From contig JAWQUS010000009.1 of NCBI GenBank assembly GCA_036365455.1, positions 2,820,001 to 2,884,000 of the forward strand: a DNA stretch of 64,000 nt, read 5' to 3'. Of this stretch, positions 1 through 10,774 are shown in pieces; the first letter of the stretch is position 1; each line of letters starts with the position of its first letter. The notes below the pieces were generated by a model that had not been told where the DNA came from, did not search any database, and saw only the letters and a list, made by a program, of their open reading frames with translations. Both the position numbers and the translations under genes were made by a program. The DNA comes from Macrosoma leucophasiata. Its lineage: Eukaryota; Arthropoda; Insecta; Lepidoptera; Hedylidae.

Positions 1-169
1 AGTTAGGAAGCTATACATTGGCCAGGATATTAGTAGGCTACCGTGTAAACGTCGGATATACTTCTGATGAAAAGAAATAGAATGTTTCATGTCTATTGCT
101 TTTTACAAGATGGATTTACTTTTTATCTAAGCACCCAGAATTGCTTTTATAAATGTAGCAAAATGTAGC

Positions 170-364
170 TTTTGACATCTGCGGGCACATTTCCAAACTC
201 TTCTACTCTGAGGTACTGCGAAACTACCAGAAAATGGAAAATCCCAATGGAACCACAGATAAAGGATTTTACACCTTTACCTTTAGACGTCCCCCACCCA
301 GGAATCGAACCCAGGACCTCAGCGTATTAGTAGTGGCCTGCTACCACTAGGCTACTGAGGCAGT
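170..364 (-). mobile_element. tRNA-derived SINE, copy 1
   Basis: On the minus strand the head reads CCTCAGTAGCCTAGTGGTAG (A box TAGCCTAGTGG) and, 30 bases on, GGTTCGATTCC (B box), with a T-arm-like stem CCTGG..CCAGG. The body is shared with 44360-44505 (for example GCACATT-CCAAACTCT). The acceptor ends do not pair, so it is not a tRNA gene. Confidence 0.65.
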
Positions 365-1946
365 AATAATCATCCATTCAAAACTACAAAAAATCGTACG
401 TGCAACATTATCGCCTGAACTTTCGTCAGTTACTTATCTCGGTCAATAGACGACCGAACGATATTTTCTTGCAACATTATTTCCTCGAGCGATAAGCTCA
501 CCTACCATCCGTTCTGATAAGGTGAAGCAAAATTACAGTTAAAAGCACGTTTACTTGCGCCTTAAGTTACCTTATCTTGGCGATAATTTTGGCGGTTAGG
601 CTGATTAAGTTATGGGTTTTTTACGGAAATATGTAACAGACACACCTAACGGCTCAGTTAATGGATATTGGCAACTGTTGGAGGTTAAAGCATTAGGGGA
701 GTTTCATGATTTCAATTTATCTCTCAATAAGTGTCCATACATGTAATGGATATCACAACATGGACGTGTTATTCGAAAAAAAAAACGGAATATCATAACA
801 CATTACTGAAATGTAAAAAATAGCTTTACTAAAATTACTCTTAGCGATGCCGAGTTATGACACTAATTCCATGGAAATCAAAGTAAACTGGCAAGTTGTC
901 AGGAAATCCAAAAACAAAACATGTAGCCCCTATCTCTTTTGTGAATGGACTGCACCAGTTCATTATTGTATTACTTCATTCATTAATTAAAAATAATTAC
1001 CAACGAGTAACAGAAGACAGCTATCATATTATTGAAGTGAACAACACGGGCTTATTAGTCATTCGATGCACAAATAGCCTGAGGTCACTCTCTGACGCAT
1101 TCAATCTCAGTACAAGAGGGGTCACAATAACGGAATACCAGGCTTCCCCTAGTTTAGTGAGCTGAAATGCTTGGAATGACATCTTCTATGATCTTGAGCG
1201 TTATTATTAAGTTAACACCGACAAGACAGAGCTTTCATATCCCACAAAAAGAAGAGTGTTAAGTCAACTTAGGAATCTGTATGACGACGATATCATAGAG
1301 CTGTGGGCGGGCTTTCATAGATTTATGGTGCTTTCCAATAGCTACAGGAAGCTTAGGGAGATCAAACGAGTCTGAGTTTCGTTTTGAAAGTCAGTTTTTC
1401 GAGAATATTCTAAGCCTATTAGCCCTTAATTATTATTCTATGAAAATATTTGAAGATAATCAGCTCTTTTCTATTTATGGAAGATCTAGTCAACTTCAAC
1501 AGGTTGGTTAGAAATGTAGACACATATTGCAAGAAGATAGTGATTTTTATTTGATGCTGCACCTTCACTTGGTATCTGCGGGAAAGCTAACTTCTAACCT
1601 ATTTAGTAATATCAATAGCAACCGGGTAGGTCTTGTGTATCCCAAATATCAGTGCATAGCAATATGACTGTAAAAGATCTTTTTGATTAAAGGGACAGCA
1701 GGAGTAGCAAATTGTGCAATCAACTATTCATTTCCTATTTTTTACTTAAAAGCTTTATTTAAATGCACTATATTAAGTCATAATTTCAGCCTATCAAGAA
1801 AGTCGTTCACAATATTAAAAGCGAGACTAAAATAGCTCGCGACAAACACTATGACGCACTCAATGGTGTTTTATCTAGGGTTGACAAATTTATCGCTAAG
1901 ATGATATTCAGCTGATTTATGAAGAAATAAAAGTGAAAAGTCCACT
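365..1946. other. No gene seen; Nrg intron 3
   Basis: AT-rich text without recognised repeats. The 89-codon frame at 896-1165 has no features of a protein. Confidence 0.6.
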
Positions 1947-2056
1947 ACTGGTGGTAGAGTGCTGGTGTCGGAGCTCGAGAGCAAAGGCACAGACACTGTA
2001 TCTGGCGCCAAACGGGAGTGTTCAGCACTATCGTGTTCCGGCTAGGTTGTCAGCCC
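1947..2056 (+). repeat. Family A SINE-like repeat, 5' fragment
   Basis: ACTGGTGGTAGAG...GTGTTCAGCACTATCGTGTTCCGG matches the start of family A. Confidence 0.7.
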
Positions 2057-2134
2057 CGAAATGATTTCCAAGCATGATCTTTAGTTAGACTGGACGTTAT
2101 TTCGAATTTCAGAATGTTGGGATAACGTGAACTA

Positions 2135-2345
2135 ACTCGATATTCTTACCGTGAGTTTGCATTGATGAAACATTCACATAAAAACATGTTAAAATGATAG
2201 GTTAGACAGCAGTGCGAACTGCGAACGCTTGCACCAACAAGACATTCATCGCAATACATACTTTATGCGACGAGTTGCGAAACATCATCATGTTTAATGT
2301 TTTAAGTGCAAACTAGGGGTTATCAAACAATTCTTACTGCGCTTT
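2135..2345 (+). repeat. Family C repeat, copy 1
   Basis: CTTACCGTGAGTTTGCATT to GTGCAAACTAGGGGTTATC is about 85% similar by eye to the complement of 36197-36396. Confidence 0.65.
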
Positions 2346-3543
2346 CCTCGCTTTATATACGAAGCTGTAAGGCTTATCCCGATAACGAAAAGGTGATATT
2401 GCTCTACGCAGTTGGGATTCTGTTTACTATGGGTTTCTGTCCTAATTATACCCTGAGTTGCCATCGCAAACGTTATCGATCCAATTTAAACAGGTAAGAA
2501 ACATTATAATCACAGCAAGACTACCCTATCTAATAGGTAATAGTATTTAAATGATTGTCAACCCTGGCGATTATAACATGGCGTCACAGAGAATATGAGC
2601 AATAAACATTCGCTGCAAGTTTAGTCGCAGATACAGATATCAAAACATGACCCACTTAGCGATCTTTCAGGCTCCAGTCTCAAAACAATTTATGACATTA
2701 AAGCTATTTTATAGAATTAAATTTGTTCTTAACTCCCCCACGACACACCACACACTACATTAATCAACGTGGGACACAATCAAACTTCTAACCAAGAACG
2801 GAAATAAAAACGATCCTCGGAATCGCCGGGCATGTATGAAGAGAATGATGAATGTAGGAGAAACATGAAAGGTACTGGGATATTTGGCGCTCCACGCTTT
2901 CATTTCCACTTTAAACCACATACAGACATAATAATATCCTTACACTATGTGGTAATAAAGAATTAAATAAAACTCTCCCAAATTGAATAAAGAGACCAAA
3001 TTACGGACACATAAAACTTGATTAGATCTAGTTTACTACAAGTTAAGCGTACGTTGGCCGACATAATAACGTCGTCGGTGCGAGGCAACAAGTCTGCCCG
3101 TCTGTAATCCCTAGCGCCTGCTACACTACACTAAACGAGATTTCAAACTTCGCCAAATTCGGACTGCTCCGTCTGTGGGCAGGACAAAGCACTTTGTTTT
3201 TTCTCATATTGCATAGGGACCGGTTTTTGAATGAGAATGTTGGAGGATACAACAACCGTTATGCAAATTGTAAGTACATACAATAAAAAGTTTGAACAAC
3301 CTACGGTTTGACTGCTCTGAATGGATGAAATGGGGACTTTGAAGTAACAATTTAAAATCTTGAGCTGGTAGTGACTCTATTATTATTGTTCTTAAACCGG
3401 GTCAATAAATTCAAAATGTGTCTCCGCAACATGTATATGAAAATTAGCCTCAGCGCGTTGGTTTTGGCGTCTTTTAGAAATCTAGTCATCGAAAGCAATC
3501 GATAACATATCCAAAAAAGTAAGCATGTGTGAAAAATACTCAC
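2346..3543. other. No gene seen; Nrg intron 3
   Basis: Only the LINE scrap at 2805-2905 was found. The donor of Nrg exon 3 is at its right edge. Confidence 0.6.
2805..2905 (+). repeat. LINE tail fragment
   Basis: TCGCCGGGCATGTATGAAGA to TATTTGGCGCTC matches the end of the 22130 LINE fragment. Confidence 0.55.
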
Positions 3544-4161
3544 GTTCCGCCGTAAATACAGTACAGTTCGGCTTTCTTTCCTCTCCAAGCCTTCTCAACC
3601 CTCCTGGTGGTGTATTGACGCACGGGCTCGTGCTTGTTCAGGGTCGGCGAGATTCCTGTCTGCTGAACTTGCAGGTACACTTTATTGCCGAGCTTGTACT
3701 CGTTCCTGAACACGGATTTGGCGGCGCAAGTGTACGCGTAGTCGACGCTGGCGTCGTATCGTGTAACGTTTGAGAACCACAGGTTTCCTTCCGGGTCGAG
3801 TGTCATCCGAGAGTTGTTTATGGTCTTTAGTTGGCCCTGATCGCCTTGGAGCATCCAGTACACGTTAGGGCTGGGGTGACCATCTGGCGGCTCACAGGTG
3901 AGTTTAAAGGGCAGACCTTCTGAAGCGGTAACAGTTTGTTGCGGGCCGTCGGTCTCCTTGAAGGAGTTGAGCTCAGCCTTCCTCACGAACACGGAGTTGG
4001 AGGTAGCCGTTCCCCATTCGTTGTAGGCGAAACATTGGTACTGGCCGAGGTCCTCATCTCGCGGCTGGCTCACTACCAACGTACCGCGGCCCGGCTGCTG
4101 CGAGATTCTGTTGTCGTAGCTCGTGTACTCGAACGATTTGCCGTTCTTGATCCATCTGTAT
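3544..4161 (-). CDS. Nrg: Neuroglian, coding exon 3 (rest of Ig1, Ig2, start of Ig3)
   Basis: This 618-nt exon has acceptor TCCAAACAG before 4161 and donor GTGAGT at 3538-3543. It begins KYRWIKNGKSFEY and includes RGTLVV..PRDEDLGQYQCFAYNEWGTATSNSV, the second Ig1 cysteine and its F-G strands. Ig2 follows with cysteines in KLTCEPP and YTCAAKS, a conserved MTLDPEGNLWFSNVT stretch, and PVRQY at the start of Ig3 (AELYCIYGG). This matches insect neuroglian, the L1-type adhesion molecule with six Ig domains, five FNIII domains, one TM segment and an ankyrin-binding tail. Only about 267 residues of the N-terminus are encoded here. The rest lies beyond position 1, and no further exon was seen in 1-3543. 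Nrg acts at neuronal and glial surfaces in axon guidance and septate junctions (family knowledge). Confidence 0.93.
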
Positions 4162-4264
4162 CTGTTTGGACAAAGAAAATACAATTAAGTTTTGTTATAA
4201 AACAGACAAATACTTTGTAAACGGGTAATAGGATAATATAAAATGCGCTGATAAGGGAAATTTT

Positions 4265-4574
4265 ACTGGTGGTAGAGCTCCAGTGACGGAGCTCGCGGGC
4301 GTAGGCACCACCGCATTACCTAATATACTTGCCGCTAAATGGTAGTGTTCAGCACTATCGTGTTCCGGTCAGGTGGTAATGTACGGCCCTGTAATTTCAG
4401 GCACAGAGGCCATAACACCTTAGGCCTCAGGAGTGGCAGCGCATCTGCATTTTGACCTATAGTCATTGTGTGGTTGTCTATAGGCTGCAGTCATCACTTA
4501 ACATCAATGTGAACTGCATGCTTGTTTGCCACTTTTACTACATAAAAAAAATAAAATAATAATAGTAATAATAT
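4265..4574 (+). repeat. Family A SINE-like repeat, full copy
   Basis: Best full copy. It starts ACTGGTGGTAGAGCTCC with the palindrome GAGCTCC-N6-GGAGCTC and passes GTGTTCAGCACTATCGTG. Near its end is GCTGCAGTCATCACTTAACA, then TTGCC and an A-rich tail. About 280 bp plus tail. There is no coding capacity. The A-rich tail suggests retroposition; clear pol III A and B boxes at tRNA spacing were not found, so tRNA origin is not claimed. Confidence 0.8.
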
Positions 4575-4908
4575 TAACATTGCAAGTTTCAGAGGCTGTT
4601 TATCAAGAACATGATTCATTTAGCTTATTCATATTGCAGTCATCGCTATGTTGTTATTGAATAATATTAATTCAAAATCATTCATTAAGTACCGTTCCGT
4701 TATCAACGGATTTCCTCTGTAAACCTGATTTGAACACAAAATCTATCGTAGGTTTGAAAAGAGTAGAGTTAAAAAGTTGACGCACCAGTATGATTTGTGT
4801 CAAAAAAAACCTATTTCGATTTCATGGATGAAATGTCCGATACTCAGTTCTGAGTCATCGAGTCTATAATTAATTAGAGTTTTTTAGTGTATTTTATAAA
4901 TGCTTACT

Positions 4909-5063
4909 TCTAATGTACGTTTATGAATAAGGGGATTCATAAACGTACATTAGATACGTTTTAGCTTTGTCTCTGTCAGTTGCATGGTCAAATGTGCAGG
5001 ATAGAAAATGACAAAGGAGAGATTAGCAACACTTTAGCTAAAATACGTTTATGAATAAGGGGG
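4909..5063. mobile_element. Harbinger-like MITE, family M2, copy 2, with a snapback end
   Basis: The right end (TACGTTTATGAATAAGGGGG then TAA) and interior match copy 1 in inverted orientation. The left terminus is replaced by a perfect hairpin (4909-4928 with 4935-4954, loop AAGGGG), in which the terminal 20 bases are duplicated inverted. Confidence 0.75.
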
Positions 5064-5280
5064 TAAGTATGTATGTAATTAGGTATTACACACAATACTT
5101 ACTTATACATTTACTATTACAATATTAGATATTTGGTATTAGGTTCTATAAATTGCGTGAGGTCAGAAAGCTCAGGAGTGAATCAATAGAGCTTTTGATA
5201 TAGTTAACCGTAGCTGTTTGAATTGGTAATTCTTGGGTATCTCCCTACACTAAAAATGGCTACAGGACATATAACAGACC

Positions 5281-5492
5281 ACTGATGGTAGAGCTGATTG
5301 ATGGAGAGTGATGGAGCTCGCGGGCGTAGGCACCACCGTATTACCTAATCTACTCGCCACTAAACGGTAGTGTTCAGCAACTTCAGCACTATCGTGTTCC
5401 AGTCAGGTGGTACCGTGCCCTGTGAATTCAGGCACAGAGGCATAATACCTTAGGCTTCAGGAGTTCCAACGCATCTGCGTTGAAATCTCTGG
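5281..5492 (+). repeat. Family A repeat, 3' truncated
   Basis: Head to GCATCTGCG text is present, with a short internal duplication near the start and no tail. Confidence 0.7.
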
Positions 5493-5740
5493 TTTCAGGT
5501 AGAGTTTTATAGGTTAATATATGTACATGACGTAAGCGTATTGACGTTTTCTGAAACAAGGCAATAAAAGCTAGACCTTTTAATAAGCGAAGGATGTCAT
5601 TGAATCTCGTGATTAATTACGTCATCTGTAATAAGTGATGAGCGAATCGTTCTCAGGAACATGCCATTTGCAACAAACACGTGTTGAATATTATATTTTT
5701 TAAAAGAACGAATATCGCTCGTTCACTGTTTTTATAAACA

Positions 5741-6101
5741 TATAAGTCTGTTTTACTACATGAAAGAAATAAACCTTGTGTTGCTGTAAAGAAGATTTAT
5801 TGTTAGTTTTTTTTATACAGAGACTATTTTATTTAGGTAATATAAAACAATATGAACTCAAACCTGTAAAGAAGAAACGACAATGAAAGTTTATTCTTTC
5901 ACTTTTAAAACATAAAATAATATAATATTAAAATTTTCATTGATTATCCAATTGTCAATCAACTCGTATTTAAATCTGTCATCTGACATTCTGAATTCGT
6001 TTCTTCTTTAAAATCAGACAATTAAAAAGTTAAAAACTATAACCAAACTTCATGGTAAGTAAACACACAGAGTGCGAAGAAAGAAATAGTATTTCTTTAC
6101 A
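5741..6101 (-). repeat. 3' LTR of the gypsy-group element
   Basis: This 361-bp repeat looks the same as 10414-10774 base for base by eye. The inner edge, TGTAAAG on the minus strand, directly follows the polypurine tract. It carries several AATAAA-like strings usable as poly(A) signals. Confidence 0.92.
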
Positions 6102-6110
6102 TCTCCCCCC
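6102..6110 (-). other. Polypurine tract
   Basis: GGGGGGAGA on the minus strand lies immediately before TGTAAAG of the 3' LTR, the usual site of plus-strand priming. A perfect palindrome-like hairpin (AAAATTCAC GG GTGAATTTT, 6120-6139) and CCCCATGGGG sit just upstream. Confidence 0.8.
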
Positions 6111-6138
6111 ATGGGGAAGAAAATTCACCCGTGAATTT

Positions 6139-9100
6139 TCACTCCAGTTCTCCATTTGATACTTGCACATTCTTATCCTCTGTTATCTGTACTGGAATTA
6201 GTTTTGTGATATGAAAAAGATTTGACTCTGTTTTTCTATGTCCTGTATCTATCTCGTAAATTGTATTAGATTTCTTTTTAATTATTTTATATGGTCCAAT
6301 TCTCAATTCATCTAGCTTTTTCCTATTTAGTTTATTCCCATTTTCTATATATACTAGATCTCCCACACTGAATTCTCTTTGTTTTCTATTCCTATCATAC
6401 CTCATTTTGTTATAGTAATGTGATTTCAAGGTATTATTAAGCGCTGTTTTCTTATCTCCGATCCAGTCACTATTTATACCTCCTTGTTGTAGTTCTTTTG
6501 GTAAAACCTTAACATCTGTTCCGTATAGCAAATAACATGGTGCATAGCCAGTTACTGAGTGGTTAGTCTGATTGTATTTTTCTACACATTCATGTGCTAT
6601 TGTAGTCCACGCTCTGTTTTCTCCATCTTCATTGATTTTGCATCTAATTTTGTTAACTATCGTTTGATTCAACCTTTCATTTAGGCCATTAGAAAACGGT
6701 GCATTCACTGCTGTAAAAATTATTGTTATTTGTTTGTCAGTAAGGAATTTCTTGAATTCTTTAGAGTTTATTCCAGGATACTGGTCGGTAAGGAGCATCC
6801 CAATCTCTTCGGTTTCAGCGACCTTATTTATTAGCTTTATAAAGTCATGTGCACCCTGGGTTTTTGATGTTATAATAAATGCATATCTAGTGAAGTGGTC
6901 CACTAAAAGATGTATGTATTTCTTGGTTGATCTAGAACCACCAAAACCTCCAATTGTGTCTATTGATACTATTTCAAAGGGTCTTGTCGCTGGGCCTAAA
7001 TATGACATTAATCCGTATTTGTGTTGTCCTCTTGTTTTGTTTTTTATGCAAATTTCACAATTCCTACAAACATTTTAAATATTTTTCGTTAAATTTTTTG
7101 TTGCGTACAGTTAACTAATAGTCATTAGCATTTGTCCCACTCCAATGTGACATAGATCTTCATGTATTCGCTTTATAAATTTAATACTGAATTCTTCTGT
7201 TATTATTATTTTCTCTTTGTTCCTAATTCTTTTGAAGTATAAATTGTGTTTTTTGATTATTTTATTATTGTTTCTCTGTATTTCTTTATTTTGATTCTGA
7301 TCTATTACAATATCTTCTAATGTAATTAAGTTCACAACTTTCAGTTGTTCTTCTAGATTATCCTCTGGTTCTAATACAGGATTCCGACTTAAACAGTCCG
7401 CTTCTAAATTATCTTTTCCAGGGGAATATTTGATTTTAAAATCATATTGTGAAAGGTAATAAGTCAAATCACCTAGTTCTTCGTCTGTTCTAGCTTTTAA
7501 GTTCATGTTTTCTAATGGTTTATGGTCTGTGTAGACTGTAAACGATTTACCTATCAGCCAGTACTGCCAATATCTTAGTGCTTCTTTAATAGCTAAGCAT
7601 TCTAAATATATTGCCTTTTTCTTCTTTTGCGCTCCATTCAGTTTTTTTGAAAAATAGGCTACTGGTTTTTCTTTACCATCTAGTTGTACTTGTTTTAAAA
7701 TTGCTCCAACACCCAGCAGAGAACCATCAGTATAAATATTTATTGGTAGATTTTGATCATAAATTTCTAGTATTGGCTGTGAACACAAGAGACTCTTTAT
7801 TTTTTCAAACGCATTTTGACATTCTTCAGACCAAACAAACTTTTGATTTTTTCTTAGCAAATTATGTAATGGGTCAAGAATTATTGCGCTCCTTGGTATA
7901 TATTTATGGTAAAAGTTTACTTTTCCCAAAAATTGTCGAATATTCTTCTGGGTTTTTGGTACTGGAAATTCTTTTATCGAAATGAGATTGTCCTTCAGTG
8001 GTTGGATAGAATTATATTGAATGATATGTCCCAGGTATTTTACCGAATCTGATGCAAATGTACATTTTATAAATTTTAGTCGAAATCCTTCCGTTTGAAT
8101 TGCTTCTAGTAACTGTTTCAAGTGACTTATGTGTTCATCAAATGAGTTTGAAAATATCAGGATGTCATCTATATAATTGACAGCAAAATCGGTTAGTTTA
8201 TATTTTCTAAGTATGTTACACAATATTCTTTGAAATATTGCTGGAGCAGTCTTCAAACCAAATGGTAGGCAAGTCCATTGAAAGTGTCCCTCTTGAGTTA
8301 CAAACCCTGTCTTCTTCCTGTCCTCTACTCGTAGAGGTATAGACCAAAAAGCTGAATTAACGTCTAAGCTTGTAAAAAATTTGCAATTTCTTGTTTTTGT
8401 CATTAAATCGTCAATTAATGGGAAGGGTTGAGCCTGAGGAACTACAATTTTATTTAAATCCCTGAAGTCTATACAGAGCCTTGATTTTTTATTTTCTTCC
8501 TTTTTAAATGTCAAAGTTACTGGTGCTGCGAATGGACTATAAGATTCTTCTATAAGCGCATTATCCAATAATTCGGCTATTTGTTCTGCTATCTCTTTTT
8601 TGTCTTCTATAGTGCATCTGTATGGCCTCTTGCTGCAGTATTTATCCATTAATAAATCTATTCTTGCTTCATATCCTTTAACCATTCCCACGTCATACTT
8701 GTTTTTGGCAAAAACTGATTGATATTGTTGTATTAGCTTATTTATTTCTTCCCTTTTATCATCATCTAAATGACCAACCTTTATTTCAAATTCCTCTTCT
8801 TTGATATGTTCATTAAAATTAATTTTGTTTTCGTTTTCATATTTATTACCTTCATTTTCACCTTCGTCTATCTTTTTCTCCATTTTTTTACTATTCTTTT
8901 CATGTAAGTATTGTTTCTGAGTTATTTTTAACTCCTCATTTTGTACTAGCTTGTATTTCTTTATCATATCTAATCCTATTAAGAAATCATATCTGAATTT
9001 GTGTTTGTCAATGATGTACACATCCACATTTTCTTCTATTTCAAAAATTTTTATTTTTAAATTTGTCAAACCACTTGTTTTTTGGACACCATTAATTGTT

Positions 9101-9255
9101 ACTATATTTTCTTCATTCGAGTTATGTCCTTTTGTATTTAGTTTTAGTAATTTGGAATTAATTAGAGATACATTTGAACCTGAATCGTATACTCCATAAA
9201 TTTCTAATTTATTATTTAACAGTAGTTTGATCTTAATTAATGGTGTCACTACTAG
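6139..9255 (-). pseudogene. Pol polyprotein (protease, RT, RNase H, integrase) with two in-frame stops
   Basis: The -1 frame is 1039 codons long. Protease has DSGSNVSLI. Reverse transcriptase has LCIDFRDLN, FTSLDVNSAFW, LPFGLKTAPAIFQ and the catalytic YIDDILIF. RNase H has YTDGSLLGVG, the Gly-Ala-variant AYFSKKLNG, and YTDHKPL. Integrase has the zinc-binding HEDLCH ... CxxC, then catalytic D (SIDTIGG), D (LLTDQYPG) and E (NGLNERLNQT), followed by a GPYKIIKK chromodomain-like or GPY/F C-terminal module. Two TAA stops, at 7111-7113 and 7075-7077, fall inside the integrase HHCC region and split the frame into 712 and 289 codons. Frame and spacing are otherwise intact, so point changes, not indels, broke it. 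The element also lacks env. Confidence 0.88.
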
Positions 9256-10388
9256 TTTTTTTGTTCTGTTTCATTTAACTCTGCTTCAATCACTGAATTA
9301 TTTACATGTTTAATATATCTTTTATTTAATTTATCATCTTCTCTAACTCTAAACCAGCATGCAGCTTCGGAATGATAGCGAACCCCTTTATTTAATTTTA
9401 CGCATATTTTGCATGGATAACGTCCTTCATTTGTAATATTTATCCTTTGATTTTCATACTTTCTGTACGTTCCACTTCTATTTTTATTTACCAAATGTTC
9501 ATACTTTCTCACCTCATTGAATAAACATACTATATCGTTCATTGCTTCTCTATTTATCTTCTCTAATACAAAACCTGGCAAACCTACCGCTATCAGATCC
9601 ACCAGTGTACCTGTATCAATTGAATTTCTCATGTCCAATAAAAGTTTTTCCTTTTTAATGGCATAGTCCACTAATGAACCATCCTTATATTTAAATAACA
9701 ATGCATAGGTCACTTGGTTCCAGTTTTGGTTTGCAAATGACTCACACAACTTTTCTTTCCAAACTATCCACTCTGAGTTGAGTGTTAATTTTATAATCAT
9801 TGAGCTGTACCAATCAACACAACTTTTATCCATAAATAGTCGAAGAATCTCAATTTTTTGTTCATCTTTCATAATACCGAAGCGAGAACATTCTCTCTCA
9901 AAAATGTCAATCCATTGCCTTGCATTCGAGTTTTTGCTCGTAAATTTCTCAATCACAAACTTCTCTGCGACATATTTCAGATTCTGTTTTTTTAAATCAT
10001 GTGTATTTTCTATTAACTTTGTAAACATTTCTTCCAATGAATTCGAATCTCTAATTTGTTCTTCAGATGCTCGGTTATGTTCAATTTCCTCCAGATATTG
10101 TTCTCCAAATTGTAAGTTACCATCAGCATCTATGTAAATTTCTCGTAATTTATCTGTCATAGTTATCCAAACTCTTCGTGTCTGATGTCTTTTCTTTAAA
10201 CTATTTTTTACTTTGTTGTACACGGCTGTCTCAATTAATTCTTCGTGAAATCCAACAGACTGTAATTCCTCTGGTATAGCAAATTTTTTTTCATCTTTAG
10301 TTGTGATTGAGGTTACACAACAAATATTAGATTTTCCATCATTCGCCGGTAAAATCGTGAATTCAAAACGTAACTGCTCCATTTGCAT
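9252..10388 (-). CDS. Gag-like polyprotein of the gypsy-group element
   Basis: A 378-residue frame begins MQMEQLRFEF. The central part has WIDIFERECSRFGIM..QKIEILRLFM and ALLFKYKDGSLVDYAIKKEKLL, like the retrotransposon gag capsid region. Near the C-terminus is a variant zinc knuckle, CKIC-x9-H-x4-C (PCKICVKL ... YHSEAACW), unlike the common CCHC spacing. The frame ends at TAG 9252-9254, directly after a slippery heptamer that joins it to pol in the -1 frame. Confidence 0.85.
   Translation of the reverse strand: MQMEQLRFEFTILPANDGKSNICCVTSITTKDEKKFAIPEELQSVGFHEELIETAVYNKVKNSLKKRHQTRRVWITMTDKLREIYIDADGNLQFGEQYLEEIEHNRASEEQIRDSNSLEEMFTKLIENTHDLKKQNLKYVAEKFVIEKFTSKNSNARQWIDIFERECSRFGIMKDEQKIEILRLFMDKSCVDWYSSMIIKLTLNSEWIVWKEKLCESFANQNWNQVTYALLFKYKDGSLVDYAIKKEKLLLDMRNSIDTGTLVDLIAVGLPGFVLEKINREAMNDIVCLFNEVRKYEHLVNKNRSGTYRKYENQRINITNEGRYPCKICVKLNKGVRYHSEAACWFRVREDDKLNKRYIKHVNNSVIEAELNETEQKN
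9255..9261 (-). promoter_or_regulatory. Programmed -1 frameshift heptamer at the gag-pol junction
   Basis: On the minus strand the gag reading is CAA AAA AAC TAG, that is A AAA AAC in the X XXY YYZ register, followed at once by the gag stop. Slipping back one base opens the protease frame (CTA GTA GTG ACA). This is the canonical retroviral-type slippery site. No downstream pseudoknot was established by eye. Confidence 0.8.
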
Positions 10389-10413
10389 CTTTTTATAAAC
10401 AAAATTGTCGTTT

Positions 10414-10774
10414 TATAAGTCTGTTTTACTACATGAAAGAAATAAACCTTGTGTTGCTGTAAAGAAGATTTATTGTTAGTTTTTTTTATACAGAGACTAT
10501 TTTATTTAGGTAATATAAAACAATATGAACTCAAACCTGTAAAGAAGAAACGACAATGAAAGTTTATTCTTTCACTTTTAAAACATAAAATAATATAATA
10601 TTAAAATTTTCATTGATTATCCAATTGTCAATCAACTCGTATTTAAATCTGTCATCTGACATTCTGAATTCGTTTCTTCTTTAAAATCAGACAATTAAAA
10701 AGTTAAAAACTATAACCAAACTTCATGGTAAGTAAACACACAGAGTGCGAAGAAAGAAATAGTATTTCTTTACA
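10414..10774 (-). repeat. 5' LTR of the gypsy-group element
   Basis: This LTR is upstream of gag on the minus strand. Only about 25 bases separate its end from the gag ATG at 10388, leaving little room for a leader. No convincing tRNA primer-binding complement (such as TGG-initial 18-mers) was seen there. Confidence 0.9.

Larger units (their letters stand above)
5741..10774 (-). mobile_element. Ty3/gypsy-group LTR retrotransposon, nearly complete
   Basis: Two direct repeats of 361 bp (5741-6101 and 10414-10774) flank gag and pol frames on the minus strand. The LTR begins TGTAAAG and ends GACTTATA. Outside it the direct repeat AACA (extendable to AACAT or more because of shared bases) is a 4-7 bp target duplication. 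A polypurine tract (GGGGGGAGA) abuts the 3' LTR. Domain order is gag, protease, RT, RNase H, integrase, as in Ty3/gypsy (Metaviridae-type) elements and unlike copia. No env frame exists between integrase and LTR. The element lies in Nrg intron 2 in the same orientation as the gene. The LTRs appear identical by eye, suggesting a recent insertion, yet pol carries two in-frame stops. Confidence 0.93.

Noticed and set aside
896..1165. 89-codon open frame
   Set aside because: No motif, AT-rich composition like its flanks, and a non-ATG start.
6111..6138. env gene of an errantivirus-type element
   Set aside because: Integrase ends 38 bases before the 3' LTR; there is no space for env.
7059..7113. 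Short intron removing the two pol stops
   Set aside because: A GTTAAC...TTTGTAG pair exists, but joining it shifts the frame into another stop.
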